Below, piece after piece: positions 1-9,852 of a DNA stretch of 64,000 nucleotides (position 1 is the first letter of the stretch; every line of letters begins with the position of its first letter). The notes under the pieces were generated by a model. That model was not told the origin of the DNA. It worked only from the letters and a program-made list of their open reading frames with translations, and did not search any database. The stretch spans positions 1,302,001 through 1,366,000 of the forward strand of contig NZ_CP027433.1 in NCBI RefSeq assembly GCF_002993285.1, written 5' to 3'. The position numbers were made by a program, and so were the translations under genes. This DNA comes from Gordonia iterans. GTDB lineage: Bacteria; Actinomycetota; Actinomycetes; Mycobacteriales; Mycobacteriaceae.

Positions 1-105
1 GTGAGCACGATCGTCGTGACGCTCGATACGGGCGTGCCAGTCTCCGAGATCTGCGATAGGGCGATCGCGTTCACCAGGGCGACGATCGACAAGATCCCTC
101 ACTGA
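1..105 (+). CDS. C-terminal end of an unidentified gene (cut by window edge)
   Basis: An open frame runs from the first base to a TGA at 103-105 and encodes 34 residues ending in IDKIPH. The true start lies left of the window, so the function cannot be read. It converges with the SDR gene on the other strand and their ends overlap by 7 bases. The base at position 1 happens to be a GTG, but there is no way to tell whether it is a start. Confidence 0.45.
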   Translation: MSTIVVTLDTGVPVSEICDRAIAFTRATIDKIPH

Positions 106-1067
106 GCGGGGAGTGGGGTGGCGGAGGTTCCGTTCACGCCGGCGGCCCACTCGGCGAGGACGTCGTCCCACGACGACGGGCGCAGGTCGAAGTCCCGGAC
201 GAGTCGTCCCTCGCCCATCACCGCGGGGGCGCGCCAGAGGTACTGCTGATTGTGCAGTTCGCGCGCCATCGGGGAGACCAGCCCTGCCGCCGAGAACGCG
301 GCCGCCGGTATGCGTGAGACCGCGGGCGCAGGTCGTACGCCGTCTGCACCGTGCAGGGCCTCGGATGCGCGGCGCGCCATCTCGCGCTGGGTGAGCGGCG
401 GCAGTGACGGGGCGAGGAGAACGGCGTCGCCGTCGGGAGCGAACTCGTCGGCGCGATCGGCCGCGGTCGCCATGGCGCGGGTCAGATCCGGGATGTAGGT
501 CGCCGACCGGGGCGCGTCCGGGTCGCCCAGCACCCAGGCTCGACGGCCACGGGCCACCGGAGTGAGCACCATCGCAAGGAACACCGACGTGGCAGGCGCC
601 GCTGTCGGACCGAGTAGATCGGCAGCCACCACCGAGAGCGTCTGGGCCGGGTGTGCCGCACGGTTCCGCAGCAGGGCCGCACGTACCCGGCCGAGAGGTG
701 CGACCGGATCCAGCGGCGAGTCTTCCGCGAGGCGCTGAGCCCCCATGCCGAAGGCGTACACGGACTCGGGAAACACGACCGGCACACCGTACTCGGCGGC
801 GACGTCCATGACGGCCCGCTCCCGCTGCGGCAGATCTCGCTCCCACGCCTTCGCGCTGTAGCGGGTGTGCGTGCAGTGGAAGACGGCCTCCGCACCCGCC
901 ATCGCTTCACGGAGAAGTCCCCTATCGCCGGCGTCGCCCTGGATGAGGGTGGTCCCCGGCAGCGGAACGGCCGAGCGGCGCAGGACCGAGACCTGGTGCC
1001 CGCCGCCGACGAGGTCGGCGGCGAGCTGGGTGCCGATCTGGCCGGCCCCGGTGACGAGGTGCTGCAT
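99..1067 (-). CDS. NAD(P)-dependent epimerase/dehydratase (extended SDR family)
   Basis: The protein (322 aa) opens with a Rossmann dinucleotide-binding motif TGAGQIGTQLA right after the start, the hallmark of NAD(P)-dependent sugar epimerases and atypical SDRs. A VVFPESVYAFG segment near residue 100 resembles the active-site region of the family. I chose the ATG at 1067 because AGGAGG lies 6 bases upstream; an in-frame ATG at 1091 would add eight residues (MLTLRRKA) with no such site. The substrate cannot be told. The gene is divergent from an XRE regulator, with two palindromes between them that probably control it. Confidence 0.8.
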   Translation of the reverse strand: MQHLVTGAGQIGTQLAADLVGGGHQVSVLRRSAVPLPGTTLIQGDAGDRGLLREAMAGAEAVFHCTHTRYSAKAWERDLPQRERAVMDVAAEYGVPVVFPESVYAFGMGAQRLAEDSPLDPVAPLGRVRAALLRNRAAHPAQTLSVVAADLLGPTAAPATSVFLAMVLTPVARGRRAWVLGDPDAPRSATYIPDLTRAMATAADRADEFAPDGDAVLLAPSLPPLTQREMARRASEALHGADGVRPAPAVSRIPAAAFSAAGLVSPMARELHNQQYLWRAPAVMGEGRLVRDFDLRPSSWDDVLAEWAAGVNGTSATPLPAQ

Positions 1068-1085
1068 GGCTTTCCTCCTAAGTGT

Positions 1086-1153
1086 GAGCACTGCTCTCGT
1101 TACGTGTCGACGACGATATCGAAGCCTGGACGCCGGCGCAAGAGCACTGCTCT
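1086..1153. promoter_or_regulatory. Pair of identical palindromic operator candidates
   Basis: GAGCACTGCTC occurs at 1086-1096 and again at 1142-1152; each is an inverted repeat around a central C. The second copy extends to AGAGCA-C-TGCTCT (1141-1153). The copies are 56 bases apart, centre to centre, and lie just upstream of the SDR ribosome-binding site. This is the layout expected for a dimeric repressor; which protein binds is not shown. Confidence 0.55.
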
Positions 1154-1265
1154 CGAATCACGACGGGAGGGATGTCGGTTCCCGGGGATGGGGTTTGTCG
1201 TGATTCGTCAATTCGGTTGGGCGGCAACACTATTCGGATGCACAACACGGTGGGCAGACAATCCG

Positions 1266-1691
1266 GTGTGCATCCAGCAGATTGAAGAGGTGTCGTCGCG
1301 CGAAGGTGGTTACCTGCAGTGGGACACCTATGCGTTCTCCTTCGCCAATCGGCTTCTGACCGTGCGCCAGCAGCGTGGCTATTCGCAGGAGGAACTGGCG
1401 AATCGGAGTGGGCTGCACCGGAACGCGGTGTCCAATCTCGAGCGCGGAACCAGCAATCGAGAGCCCTTCGTGTCGGACCCTCAGCTGTCGACGGTGTACC
1501 GGCTGGCGCACGCTCTCGAGGTCCCGCCGTCGTACCTCCTGCCCGACGTGAACACGCCGCGCCTGCCGAAACGATCTGCCGAGCAGGCGAGCGACACCGC
1601 GATGTCGCGCGTGGAGGAGACCCTTCACCGGCTGGTGCCGCGTCCGGACGCGCCGAAGAACAAGGCGGCGACTACCGACAAGAAGCGCTGA
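1266..1691 (+). CDS. XRE-family helix-turn-helix transcriptional regulator
   Basis: The protein has an N-terminal Cro/C1-type HTH: the stretch RQQRGYSQEELANRSG followed by LHRNAVSNLERG is the classic recognition-helix pattern. It then continues YRLAHALEVPPSYLLPD, typical of XRE proteins, and has a short basic tail ending TTDKKR. The frame stays open far upstream, but only the part from about 1266 looks coding. GTG at 1266 or GTG at 1290 are the likely starts and neither has a clear ribosome-binding site. It is divergent from the SDR gene and may regulate it. Confidence 0.7.
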   Translation: MCIQQIEEVSSREGGYLQWDTYAFSFANRLLTVRQQRGYSQEELANRSGLHRNAVSNLERGTSNREPFVSDPQLSTVYRLAHALEVPPSYLLPDVNTPRLPKRSAEQASDTAMSRVEETLHRLVPRPDAPKNKAATTDKKR

Positions 1692-1752
1692 GGGATTCCG
1701 GCGGACCGTCCGGACGGGGACGCGGGTATCCGGTGCTCAGCAGCCCGATGCA

Positions 1753-1791
1753 CGAGGGCCGGGCTGCAGTGAGACTGCGGCCCGGCCCTCG
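1753..1791. terminator. Bidirectional hairpin terminator between XRE gene and greA
   Basis: Arms CGAGGGCCGGGCTGCAG (1753-1769) and CTGCGGCCCGGCCCTCG (1775-1791) pair along 17 positions with one G-U wobble around a 5-base loop. It sits between two convergent genes. There is no long T-run, which is common for actinobacterial terminators. Confidence 0.75.
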
Positions 1792-1801
1792 GCGGCGGGT
1801 G

Positions 1802-2293
1802 TCAGTGCTGGTAGGGCTCTGCGCTCACGACGGTCACAGTGACCTCCGCGCCGCTGGGCACCCGGTACGAGCGGCTTTCGCCGACCTTGGCGTCGAGGAT
1901 CGCCGCGCCGAGCGGTGAACTCGGGGAGTAGACCTCGACGTCGGTCGCGATGCTCTCCTCGCGGGTGGCGATGAGGAAGGTCTCGGTGTCGGACTCGTCG
2001 TCGTCGAAGTAGACGGTGACGATGGAGCCCGGGAGCGCGACGCCCGACTGGGTCGGGGCCTGACCGATCTTCGCGTTGTTCAGCAGATCCTGCAGCTGGC
2101 GGATGCGGGCTTCCTGCTGGCCCTGCTCTTCGCGCGCTGCGTGGTAGCCGCCGTTCTCCTTGAGGTCGCCCTCTTCGCGGCGCTCGTTGATCTCCGCAGC
2201 AATGACGTCTCGATTCGCGATCAACGCATCGAGTTCCTCTTTCAGACGCTGGGCAGACTCGGGGGTCAGCCAGGTCACACCTGTGTCGGTCAT
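1802..2293 (-). CDS. greA: Transcription elongation factor GreA
   Basis: GreA rescues backtracked RNA polymerase by stimulating transcript cleavage in its active site. The 163-aa protein has the expected N-terminal antiparallel coiled coil (about residues 10-80) carrying the conserved tip motif [12 protein letters not shown] with the acidic residues needed for cleavage, then a C-terminal FKBP-like domain with [14 protein letters not shown]. Length is normal for the family. In M. tuberculosis this is Rv1080c, in the same relation to DUF4307 and mca. The start ATG follows AAGGAGAT at a proper distance. Confidence 0.97.
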   Translation of the reverse strand: MTDTGVTWLTPESAQRLKEELDALIANRDVIAAEINERREEGDLKENGGYHAAREEQGQQEARIRQLQDLLNNAKIGQAPTQSGVALPGSIVTVYFDDDESDTETFLIATREESIATDVEVYSPSSPLGAAILDAKVGESRSYRVPSGAEVTVTVVSAEPYQH

Positions 2294-2487
2294 TGTGGAT
2301 CTCCTTTGCTGTCCGCCATTGGACTGCGCGTTCGTCTACAGCCGCATTCGATCAGTCTCTAGATGCAGCAACACGACCCCTCGCGGAGCCGTGCGTCACC
2401 CAGGCTACCAGTCGGTGTGTCTCAACGCACACGACATCACGTCTGACCTGCACGTCGACGCGGCAGCGTCGTCGGACGAGGGTGCGT

Positions 2488-3216
2488 TCAGACGCGGTCG
2501 AGCGCCTGTGCGTACGACGGTTCCGCGCGCTTGAGGTAGCCGATGACGCCGTAGGTCGCGGGCATGACGATGATCTCGACCAGTGTCTTCCAGAGGAAGC
2601 CGGCCGCCACGAACGACACGAACTGGCCCCAGGTCTCGACTCCGATCACGGGGGCCGCGATGGCGCAGAAGATCACGGTGTCGAAAAACTCGCCGACCAC
2701 CGTTGAGCCGAGGAGCCGGGCCCAGAGCTGGCTCTCTCCGGTCCACTCCTTCATCTTGACCAGCACGTACGAGTTGCTGAACTCGCCGACGAGGTATCCG
2801 GCGAGACTGGCGACGACGAGTTGCGGCACAGCTCCGACGACCGCTTCGAGCGCGGCCTGGTTCTCGTATCCGTCGAGCGGGGGTAGGGCGATCGTCGCGG
2901 TGAACACCAGCGATGCGAGGATCAGCACCCCGAATCCGGTCCAGATGGTGCGCCGCATCGCGCGGAAGCCGTACACCTCGCTGATTACGTCACCGATGAC
3001 GTAGCTGAGGGGGAAGAGGAAGAAGGCGCCGTCGGTGACGAGCCAGCCGCCGAACAGTCCGACGCCTTTGGTGGCGGCGATGTTGCTGATCAGCATGATG
3101 CCGACGAAAACCGCCATCAGGACCGGGTAGTAGGGAGAGGAAAGGGTCGCGAAAACTGCTTTGGGCGCCGGGCGCGTGGCGCCCGGCTGTCCAGAGTGTG
3201 TCGGCTCCTCGGTCAC
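2488..3216 (-). CDS. yhhQ: Queuosine precursor transporter (YhhQ/VUT family membrane protein)
   Basis: This 242-aa integral membrane protein has about six hydrophobic segments and the family signature LFPLSYVIGDVISEVYGFRAMRR, whose charged residues lie within membrane segments. The YhhQ/DUF165 family imports 7-cyano- or 7-aminomethyl-7-deazaguanine for queuosine modification of tRNA. The start is a GTG 10 bases after the DUF4307 stop codon, with GAGGT upstream, so the two genes are co-transcribed. It is not at this position in the M. tuberculosis order as I recall it. Confidence 0.85.
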   Translation of the reverse strand: MTEEPTHSGQPGATRPAPKAVFATLSSPYYPVLMAVFVGIMLISNIAATKGVGLFGGWLVTDGAFFLFPLSYVIGDVISEVYGFRAMRRTIWTGFGVLILASLVFTATIALPPLDGYENQAALEAVVGAVPQLVVASLAGYLVGEFSNSYVLVKMKEWTGESQLWARLLGSTVVGEFFDTVIFCAIAAPVIGVETWGQFVSFVAAGFLWKTLVEIIVMPATYGVIGYLKRAEPSYAQALDRV

Positions 3217-3226
3217 GGGTGGTACC

Positions 3227-3682
3227 TCACTTGTCAGGTTTCAGATAGGCCGGCACCGAGGTGGTGCAGCCGAATACCTCACCGATCACCGGTGGCCGGG
3301 AGGTGTAAACAGTCGTCTGGGCGCCCACCTGGACCGCGCCTGGCGGAATCAGCACCTCGCGCCGGCCGACTTCCGAACCGTCGAGCGCCCGGCCGCGAAC
3401 GATGCAGGCCACCGGCGCGTCCGGGTTCTTCCGGTTCACCGTGTAGCGCACTTCGACCGCATCCGAACCGAGGACCTCGTGACCGACGGCCTGACCGGAG
3501 ACCTCGGGGTCGCCGAACTGCTTGAATCCGATGTACGCCAGCGCCACACCGGCGATCACCACTGCCACCGAGCAGATCAGGAACCAGCGGCGACGACTGG
3601 ACGGCGATTGCTCGACCGGGTACGTCGCCCGCGGGCCGCTCTGTGGTTTCGGCTGGTCGGCGACCCCGTCTGAACTGCTCAC
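3227..3682 (-). CDS. DUF4307 single-pass membrane protein
   Basis: The 151-aa protein has a polar N-terminus rich in Ser and Pro, one transmembrane segment at about residues 33-53 (FLICSVAVVIAGVALAYIGF) and a predicted extracytoplasmic beta-rich domain with a conserved VACIVRGRALDGSEVGRREV stretch. It matches the actinobacterial DUF4307 family (Rv1081c in the syntenic block). Function is unknown. It is divergent from mca and upstream of the queuosine transporter in the same operon. Confidence 0.85.
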   Translation of the reverse strand: MSSSDGVADQPKPQSGPRATYPVEQSPSSRRRWFLICSVAVVIAGVALAYIGFKQFGDPEVSGQAVGHEVLGSDAVEVRYTVNRKNPDAPVACIVRGRALDGSEVGRREVLIPPGAVQVGAQTTVYTSRPPVIGEVFGCTTSVPAYLKPDK

Positions 3683-3730
3683 GCGTCAATACCTACCATG
3701 TAGGGGAGTACCGAGCGAAGGTGAGGAAGC

Positions 3731-4612
3731 GTGACCGACAGCACGGGGCGCCTGCGACTCATGGCTGTGCATGCACATCCGGATGACGAGTCCAGCAAGG
3801 CGGCCGCGACCTTGGCCAAATACGCGGCGGCCGGACACGACGTCCTGGTCGTCACGCTGACCGGCGGCGAACGCGGTGACATCCTCAATCCGGCCATGGA
3901 TCGCCCGGGCGTCCAGGAGAAGCTGCCCGAGATCCGCAAGGACGAGATGGCGGCCGCGGCCGCCGCGCTCGGGGTGGAACAGACCTGGCTGGGTTACGTC
4001 GATTCCGGGCTTCCCGAAGGAGACCCGCTGCCGCCGCTGCCCGAGGGCTGCTTCGCGCTGGTGCCCCTGGAGGAGGCGACCGAGAAGCTGGTCGAGGTGG
4101 TCCGCGACTTCAAGCCGCACGTGATGATCACGTACGACGAGAACGGCGGCTACCCGCATCCGGACCACATCAAGTGCCACGAGGTGTCCGTCGCCGCGTT
4201 CGACGCCGCCGGCGATCCCGAGGCGTTCCCCGACGCCGGCGAGCCGTGGACCCCGCTGAAGCTGTACTACACGCACGGCTTCATCCGCGACCGGATCCAC
4301 CGGTTCTCCGAGGAGTTCGAGAAGTCGGGGCAAGAGAGCCCCTTCAAGGAGTGGCTCGCCAAGTGGAAGCGCGAGCAGGGCGATCTGATGGGCCGGGTCA
4401 CTACGCAGGTGACGTGTGGTGAGTTCTTCCCTCAGCGTGACGATGCGCTGCGCGCGCACGCCACGCAGATCGATCCGAACGGCTTCTTCTTCGCGGTCCC
4501 GCTCGAGTGGCAGCAAAGGCTGTGGCCCACCGAGGAGTTCGAGCTGGCGCAGACCCGGGTGCAGACCGCAATCCCGGAGACCGATCTCTTCGCCGGAATC
4601 GAGGCGCCGTGA
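3731..4612 (+). CDS. mca: Mycothiol S-conjugate amidase Mca
   Basis: Mca cleaves mycothiol S-conjugates to glucosaminyl inositol and a mercapturic acid that is exported, a detoxification step peculiar to mycothiol-making actinobacteria. The 293-aa protein carries the zinc-binding LmbE/PIG-L motif AHPDDES at residues 15-21 and the third zinc-ligand region [12 protein letters not shown] near 140. The Mca-specific stretch [15 protein letters not shown] and the downstream small membrane gene separate it from the deacetylase MshB. GTG start with GGTGAGGAAGC upstream. Confidence 0.95.
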   Translation: MTDSTGRLRLMAVHAHPDDESSKAAATLAKYAAAGHDVLVVTLTGGERGDILNPAMDRPGVQEKLPEIRKDEMAAAAAALGVEQTWLGYVDSGLPEGDPLPPLPEGCFALVPLEEATEKLVEVVRDFKPHVMITYDENGGYPHPDHIKCHEVSVAAFDAAGDPEAFPDAGEPWTPLKLYYTHGFIRDRIHRFSEEFEKSGQESPFKEWLAKWKREQGDLMGRVTTQVTCGEFFPQRDDALRAHATQIDPNGFFFAVPLEWQQRLWPTEEFELAQTRVQTAIPETDLFAGIEAP

Positions 4613-4953
4613 ACACCGTCCTGGACCTGGCGAGCGAGGCCGTATACGTGCTCGCCGACGAGCAGACGAAGGGCCCTGAGTTCGGCAAGGCGTCGCCGGT
4701 CGGGCTGCTCGTGATCGTCGTGCTCCTGGTGGCCACCTTCCTGCTCATCCGCTCGATGAACCGCCAGTTGCGCAAGCTTCCTGACAGCTTCGACACCGCC
4801 AATCCCGAACCGGATCAGGCGTTCGACGAGGGCACCGACGTCGTCGACGATGAGTCGACGGACGGCGAGCGGCGCACACACGGTTCCGGCGAGGCCTCTG
4901 CGTCGGCGGGCGGCACCGCACCCTCCGACCACAGCGACGACCGCGGTCGGTGA
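4609..4953 (+). CDS. Small single-pass membrane protein downstream of mca (Rv1083-like)
   Basis: The GTG start overlaps the mca stop codon as GTGA, indicating translational coupling. The 114-aa product has one transmembrane segment at about residues 28-46 ([19 protein letters not shown]) followed by an acidic, low-complexity cytoplasmic tail. The same kind of gene follows mca in mycobacteria. No catalytic motif is visible; its constant partnership suggests a structural or export-related link to mycothiol conjugate processing, which is inference. Confidence 0.8.
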   Translation: MNTVLDLASEAVYVLADEQTKGPEFGKASPVGLLVIVVLLVATFLLIRSMNRQLRKLPDSFDTANPEPDQAFDEGTDVVDDESTDGERRTHGSGEASASAGGTAPSDHSDDRGR

Positions 4954-5012
4954 GCGGCGGCATCTCGGGTCAGGCAGTGCGCCAGCCGGAAGCAGCTTGA
5001 TAGCTTCTCCGT

Positions 5013-5192
5013 GTGGCACGGCTCGCGCGTGAGAACATCGCCCTCCTGTTGACGGGCGGAGACGCGCCGGGGGCGTTCAGTGCGGAGCTGTCGGCGTTCG
5101 CGGCGGGGCTCGCCTTGTCGGTCGACGGTGTCGGACCGGTGAAGCTGCCGATCGCCCCGCGACGTGTCGGGTCGTGTAACACGTCCCGGTGA
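5013..5192 (+). pseudogene. Short coding-like fragment upstream of the Fic gene
   Basis: GTG at 5013 opens a 59-aa frame (VARLARENIALLLTGG...) with the GC-rich third positions of real genes here, ending at TGA 5190-5192. It could be a small gene or the head of a gene cut when the Fic gene arrived. I do not recognise it. Confidence 0.35.
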
Positions 5193-5252
5193 TGTGTTAG
5201 GTTTTTTGAAGATTCTTAACATGTCATGAGGATGAGTCGAGAGAGCTAACAC
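5175..5252 (+). promoter_or_regulatory. AT-rich promoter region of the Fic gene with repeated TAACA half-sites
   Basis: This stretch is noticeably AT-richer than its surroundings. It holds several copies of a half-site in both orientations: TGTAACAC near 5175, GTGTTAG at 5194-5200, TTAACA at 5216-5221 and CTAACAC at 5246-5252, the last ending at the GTG start. GTGTTAG and CTAACAC form a perfect inverted pair. This fits a promoter under repressor control; nothing identifies the protein. Confidence 0.4.
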
Positions 5253-6335
5253 GTGGTCTGGAGCCCCGAGGTACCCTTCGACGCCCTGCCCGCGCTGCCA
5301 CCACCAGGCCTCGACCTGGAGCCCAAGCAGGTGCTGAAGGCCGCCATCGACGCCCGAACTGCTCTGGCGACCCTTGCTCAGGCCGGTCGGTTGCTACCGA
5401 ACCCCAACATCCTGATCCATGCGGTTCCACTGCTCGAAGCGCAGGCGAGTTCCGAAATCGAGAACATCGTGACGACGGCCGACGAACTCTTCAGGCATGC
5501 CGACTCCGGTGGGGGAGACCACGCGACCAAGGAGGCACTGCGATACCGCAGCGCGCTCTTTGCGGGAGTTGAGTCGATCAAGAGTCGCCCGCTTACGGCA
5601 GTTACGGCCGCGCGCATCTGCTCGGCGCTCCAGGGTCGGGAGACGGACATCCGGGCGGTGCCCGGAACAAGGATCGCGAACCCCGCTACTCAGCGGATCG
5701 TCTACGCACCGCCAGAGGGCGTCGACCTCATTCGTGAGAAGCTCTCGGACTGGGAACGCTTCGTCCATGCTGACGACGATCTTGATCCGCTCGTGCGCAT
5801 GGCGCTGGCCCACTACCAGTTCGAGGCCATTCACCCGTTCCACGACGGCAATGGGCGAACTGGCCGTGTCATCAACATCCTGATGCTGATTGAGGCCGGC
5901 CTGTTGGATGACCCGATCCTCTATCTCTCGCGTGCAATCATCGCCCGTAAGAACGACTACTACCGGCTCCTGCGAGCCGTGACGGCCGAGGGCGCCTGGA
6001 TCGATTGGATTCTGTACGTCCTCGACGTCGTCCGAGAGTCCGCAACCTCGACGACGCGGAAGATCAGCGCCATTCGGTCCTGTCAGGAGGACATCGCGGA
6101 TCGCGCGCGCGCCGCGACGACGGGCGGGCGCGACGCGCAATTTCTGGCGGTGCTGTTCGAGCAGCCGTATTGCCGCATCAACACCGTCGCCCAGCGGTGC
6201 GATGTATCGCGCCAGACTGCGTCATCGTGGCTGCACGCCTTGGTCCAGGCCGGGCTCCTCACGGACGTCAAGGCCGGTCGGGAGCTTCTCTTCGTCAACG
6301 ATGACTTCCTCAATGTCCTGACGCGCCCCGAGTGA
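5253..6335 (+). CDS. Fic family protein (protein adenylyltransferase) with C-terminal winged helix
   Basis: Fic enzymes transfer AMP or other nucleotide moieties to hydroxyl side chains of target proteins. The 360-aa protein holds the complete catalytic motif HPFHDGNGRTGR at about residues 193-204. A Fic_N-type region precedes it and contains SSEIEN at about 66-71, which fits the S/T-xxx-E-G/N inhibitory helix, so the enzyme should be self-inhibited. The C-terminal 60 residues (NTVAQRCDVSRQTASSWLH) look like a winged helix-turn-helix. No antitoxin gene is adjacent. It sits between two genes that are adjacent in M. tuberculosis, so it is probably acquired. Confidence 0.92.
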   Translation: MVWSPEVPFDALPALPPPGLDLEPKQVLKAAIDARTALATLAQAGRLLPNPNILIHAVPLLEAQASSEIENIVTTADELFRHADSGGGDHATKEALRYRSALFAGVESIKSRPLTAVTAARICSALQGRETDIRAVPGTRIANPATQRIVYAPPEGVDLIREKLSDWERFVHADDDLDPLVRMALAHYQFEAIHPFHDGNGRTGRVINILMLIEAGLLDDPILYLSRAIIARKNDYYRLLRAVTAEGAWIDWILYVLDVVRESATSTTRKISAIRSCQEDIADRARAATTGGRDAQFLAVLFEQPYCRINTVAQRCDVSRQTASSWLHALVQAGLLTDVKAGRELLFVNDDFLNVLTRPE

Positions 6336-6362
6336 CCGCCCATCCGGCAGGAGTGAAATAAG

Positions 6363-8560
<2,198 letters not shown>

Positions 8561-8564
<4 letters not shown>

Positions 8565-8629
8565 ACACCACCGTGCGCGCGTATTGGCGCTTTATCCAGG
8601 CTCCGGGTGAGCCTGCGATGAAGCGCTGA
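8561..8629 (+). CDS. Leader peptide with Tyr-Trp-Arg-Phe codon run, upstream of DAHP synthase
   Basis: A 22-codon frame starts with GTG overlapping the stop codon of the preceding gene and reads VNTTVRAYWRF followed by IQAPGEPAMKR. The codons TAT TGG CGC TTT put Tyr, Trp and Phe within four positions, the end products of the pathway that the next gene begins. Hairpins overlap and follow it. This is the pattern of a ribosome-mediated attenuation leader; it is too short for usual gene finders. Confidence 0.7.
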
Positions 8630-8684
8630 AGCGCGCACGCCGCACGTACCCGGAGCCGAAGCAGTGACCGTCTGGTCGCTGCTT
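8597..8684 (+). promoter_or_regulatory. Attenuator with alternative hairpins upstream of DAHP synthase
   Basis: Three structures are visible. CAGGCT (8597-8602) pairs with AGCCTG (8610-8615) within the leader peptide gene. GGCTCCGGGT (8599-8608) can pair instead with ACCCGGAGCC (8648-8657), all ten positions. Finally AAGCAGTGACC (8659-8669) pairs with GGTCGCTGCTT (8674-8684) over a GTCT loop with one wobble, as a terminator hairpin, followed by TCGTCGTTTCC. The first two are mutually exclusive. The exact switching mechanism is inference. Confidence 0.65.
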
Positions 8685-8775
8685 TCGTCGTTTCCGGGGC
8701 CACGCGCCGCCGTCACTCGGGAACGCCGCCGGTCCTAGTCCGCCGAAACCCCGCGAAATCCCGAAAGGCCCTCCC

Positions 8776-9852
8776 ATGACACTCGCGTCCGAGGTCAGTC
8801 CGACTACCACCAACGACACTCGCGTCACCGAATTCACCGCCATCCCTTCGCCTGAGGCGCTGCGCAGCGAGATGCCGCTGACCGCTCGCCGGGCGGCCGC
8901 GGTGGCCCGCGACCGCGAGGAGATCGCGGCGATCCTGTCCGGTCGCGATGATCGCCTGATCGTCGTCGTGGGACCGTGCTCGGTGCACGACCCCGTCGCG
9001 GCCCTCGACTACGCTCGCCGCCTGGCCCCGCTGGCCGCCGAGTACGCCGACACGCTGAAGATCGTCATGCGCGTGTACTTCGAGAAGCCGCGCACCACGG
9101 TCGGCTGGAAGGGCCTGATCAACGATCCCGACATGGACGACTCGTTCCAGGTGGAGAAGGGGTTGCGGATCGCCCGTAGACTGCTGCTCGACGTGATCGA
9201 CATCGGCCTGCCGGTGGGCTGCGAGTTCCTGGAACCGACCAGCCCGCAGTACATCGCCGACGCCGTCGCCTGGGGCGCCATCGGCGCACGCACGACGGAG
9301 TCTCAGGTGCACCGCCAGCTGGCGTCGGGCCTGTCCATGCCGATCGGCTTCAAGAACGGCACCGACGGCAACGTGCAGGTGGCGATCGACGGCGTTCAGG
9401 CCGCCGCGGGGCGGCACGCCTTCTTCGGCATCGACGACTTCGGCCGCGGCGCGGTGGTCCAGACCGCGGGCAACGAAGACTGTCATGTGATCCTGCGCGG
9501 CGGTACCGGCGGACCGAACTACGACGCCGACTCGGTCGCCGCGGCCGTCGAGCGGCTGCGCGGCAAGGGATTGGCGCCCAAGGTGATGCTCGACTGCTCG
9601 CACGCGAACTCGGGCAAGGACCACGAGCGTCAGGCCCTGGTCGCCCTGGAGGTCGCCGAGCGGATCGCCGCCGACCGCCGGGACGGCGCCGAGCCGGCGA
9701 TCAGCGGCGTGATGCTGGAGAGCTTCCTGGTGCCGGGAGCGCAGTCGGTCGGTGCGCAGAACCTGGTCTACGGCCAGTCGGTGACCGACAAGTGCATGGG
9801 CTGGGAGGCCAGCGCCCAGGTGCTGGCCTCCCTCGCCCGCGCCGGCCGCTAA
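8776..9852 (+). CDS. aroG: 3-deoxy-7-phosphoheptulonate synthase, type I (DAHP synthase)
   Basis: The enzyme condenses phosphoenolpyruvate and erythrose 4-phosphate in the first step of the shikimate pathway. The 358-aa protein is a type I (AroFGH-like) enzyme. Its motifs include GPCSVHD near residue 66, RVYFEKPRTTVGWKG, GIGART-like WGAIGARTTESQ, and MLDCSHANSGK plus the late VTDKCMGW. M. tuberculosis relies on a type II enzyme, so this copy is extra to the syntenic block. Expression is probably set by the leader and attenuator just upstream. Its stop overlaps that of the convergent PepSY gene. Confidence 0.96.
   Translation: MTLASEVSPTTTNDTRVTEFTAIPSPEALRSEMPLTARRAAAVARDREEIAAILSGRDDRLIVVVGPCSVHDPVAALDYARRLAPLAAEYADTLKIVMRVYFEKPRTTVGWKGLINDPDMDDSFQVEKGLRIARRLLLDVIDIGLPVGCEFLEPTSPQYIADAVAWGAIGARTTESQVHRQLASGLSMPIGFKNGTDGNVQVAIDGVQAAAGRHAFFGIDDFGRGAVVQTAGNEDCHVILRGGTGGPNYDADSVAAAVERLRGKGLAPKVMLDCSHANSGKDHERQALVALEVAERIAADRRDGAEPAISGVMLESFLVPGAQSVGAQNLVYGQSVTDKCMGWEASAQVLASLARAGR

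Noticed and set aside
651..1265. Upstream extension of the XRE gene as one 346-aa protein
   Set aside because: It overlaps the SDR gene antisense, lacks family sequence before the HTH, and covers the intergenic palindromes. The true gene begins near 1266.
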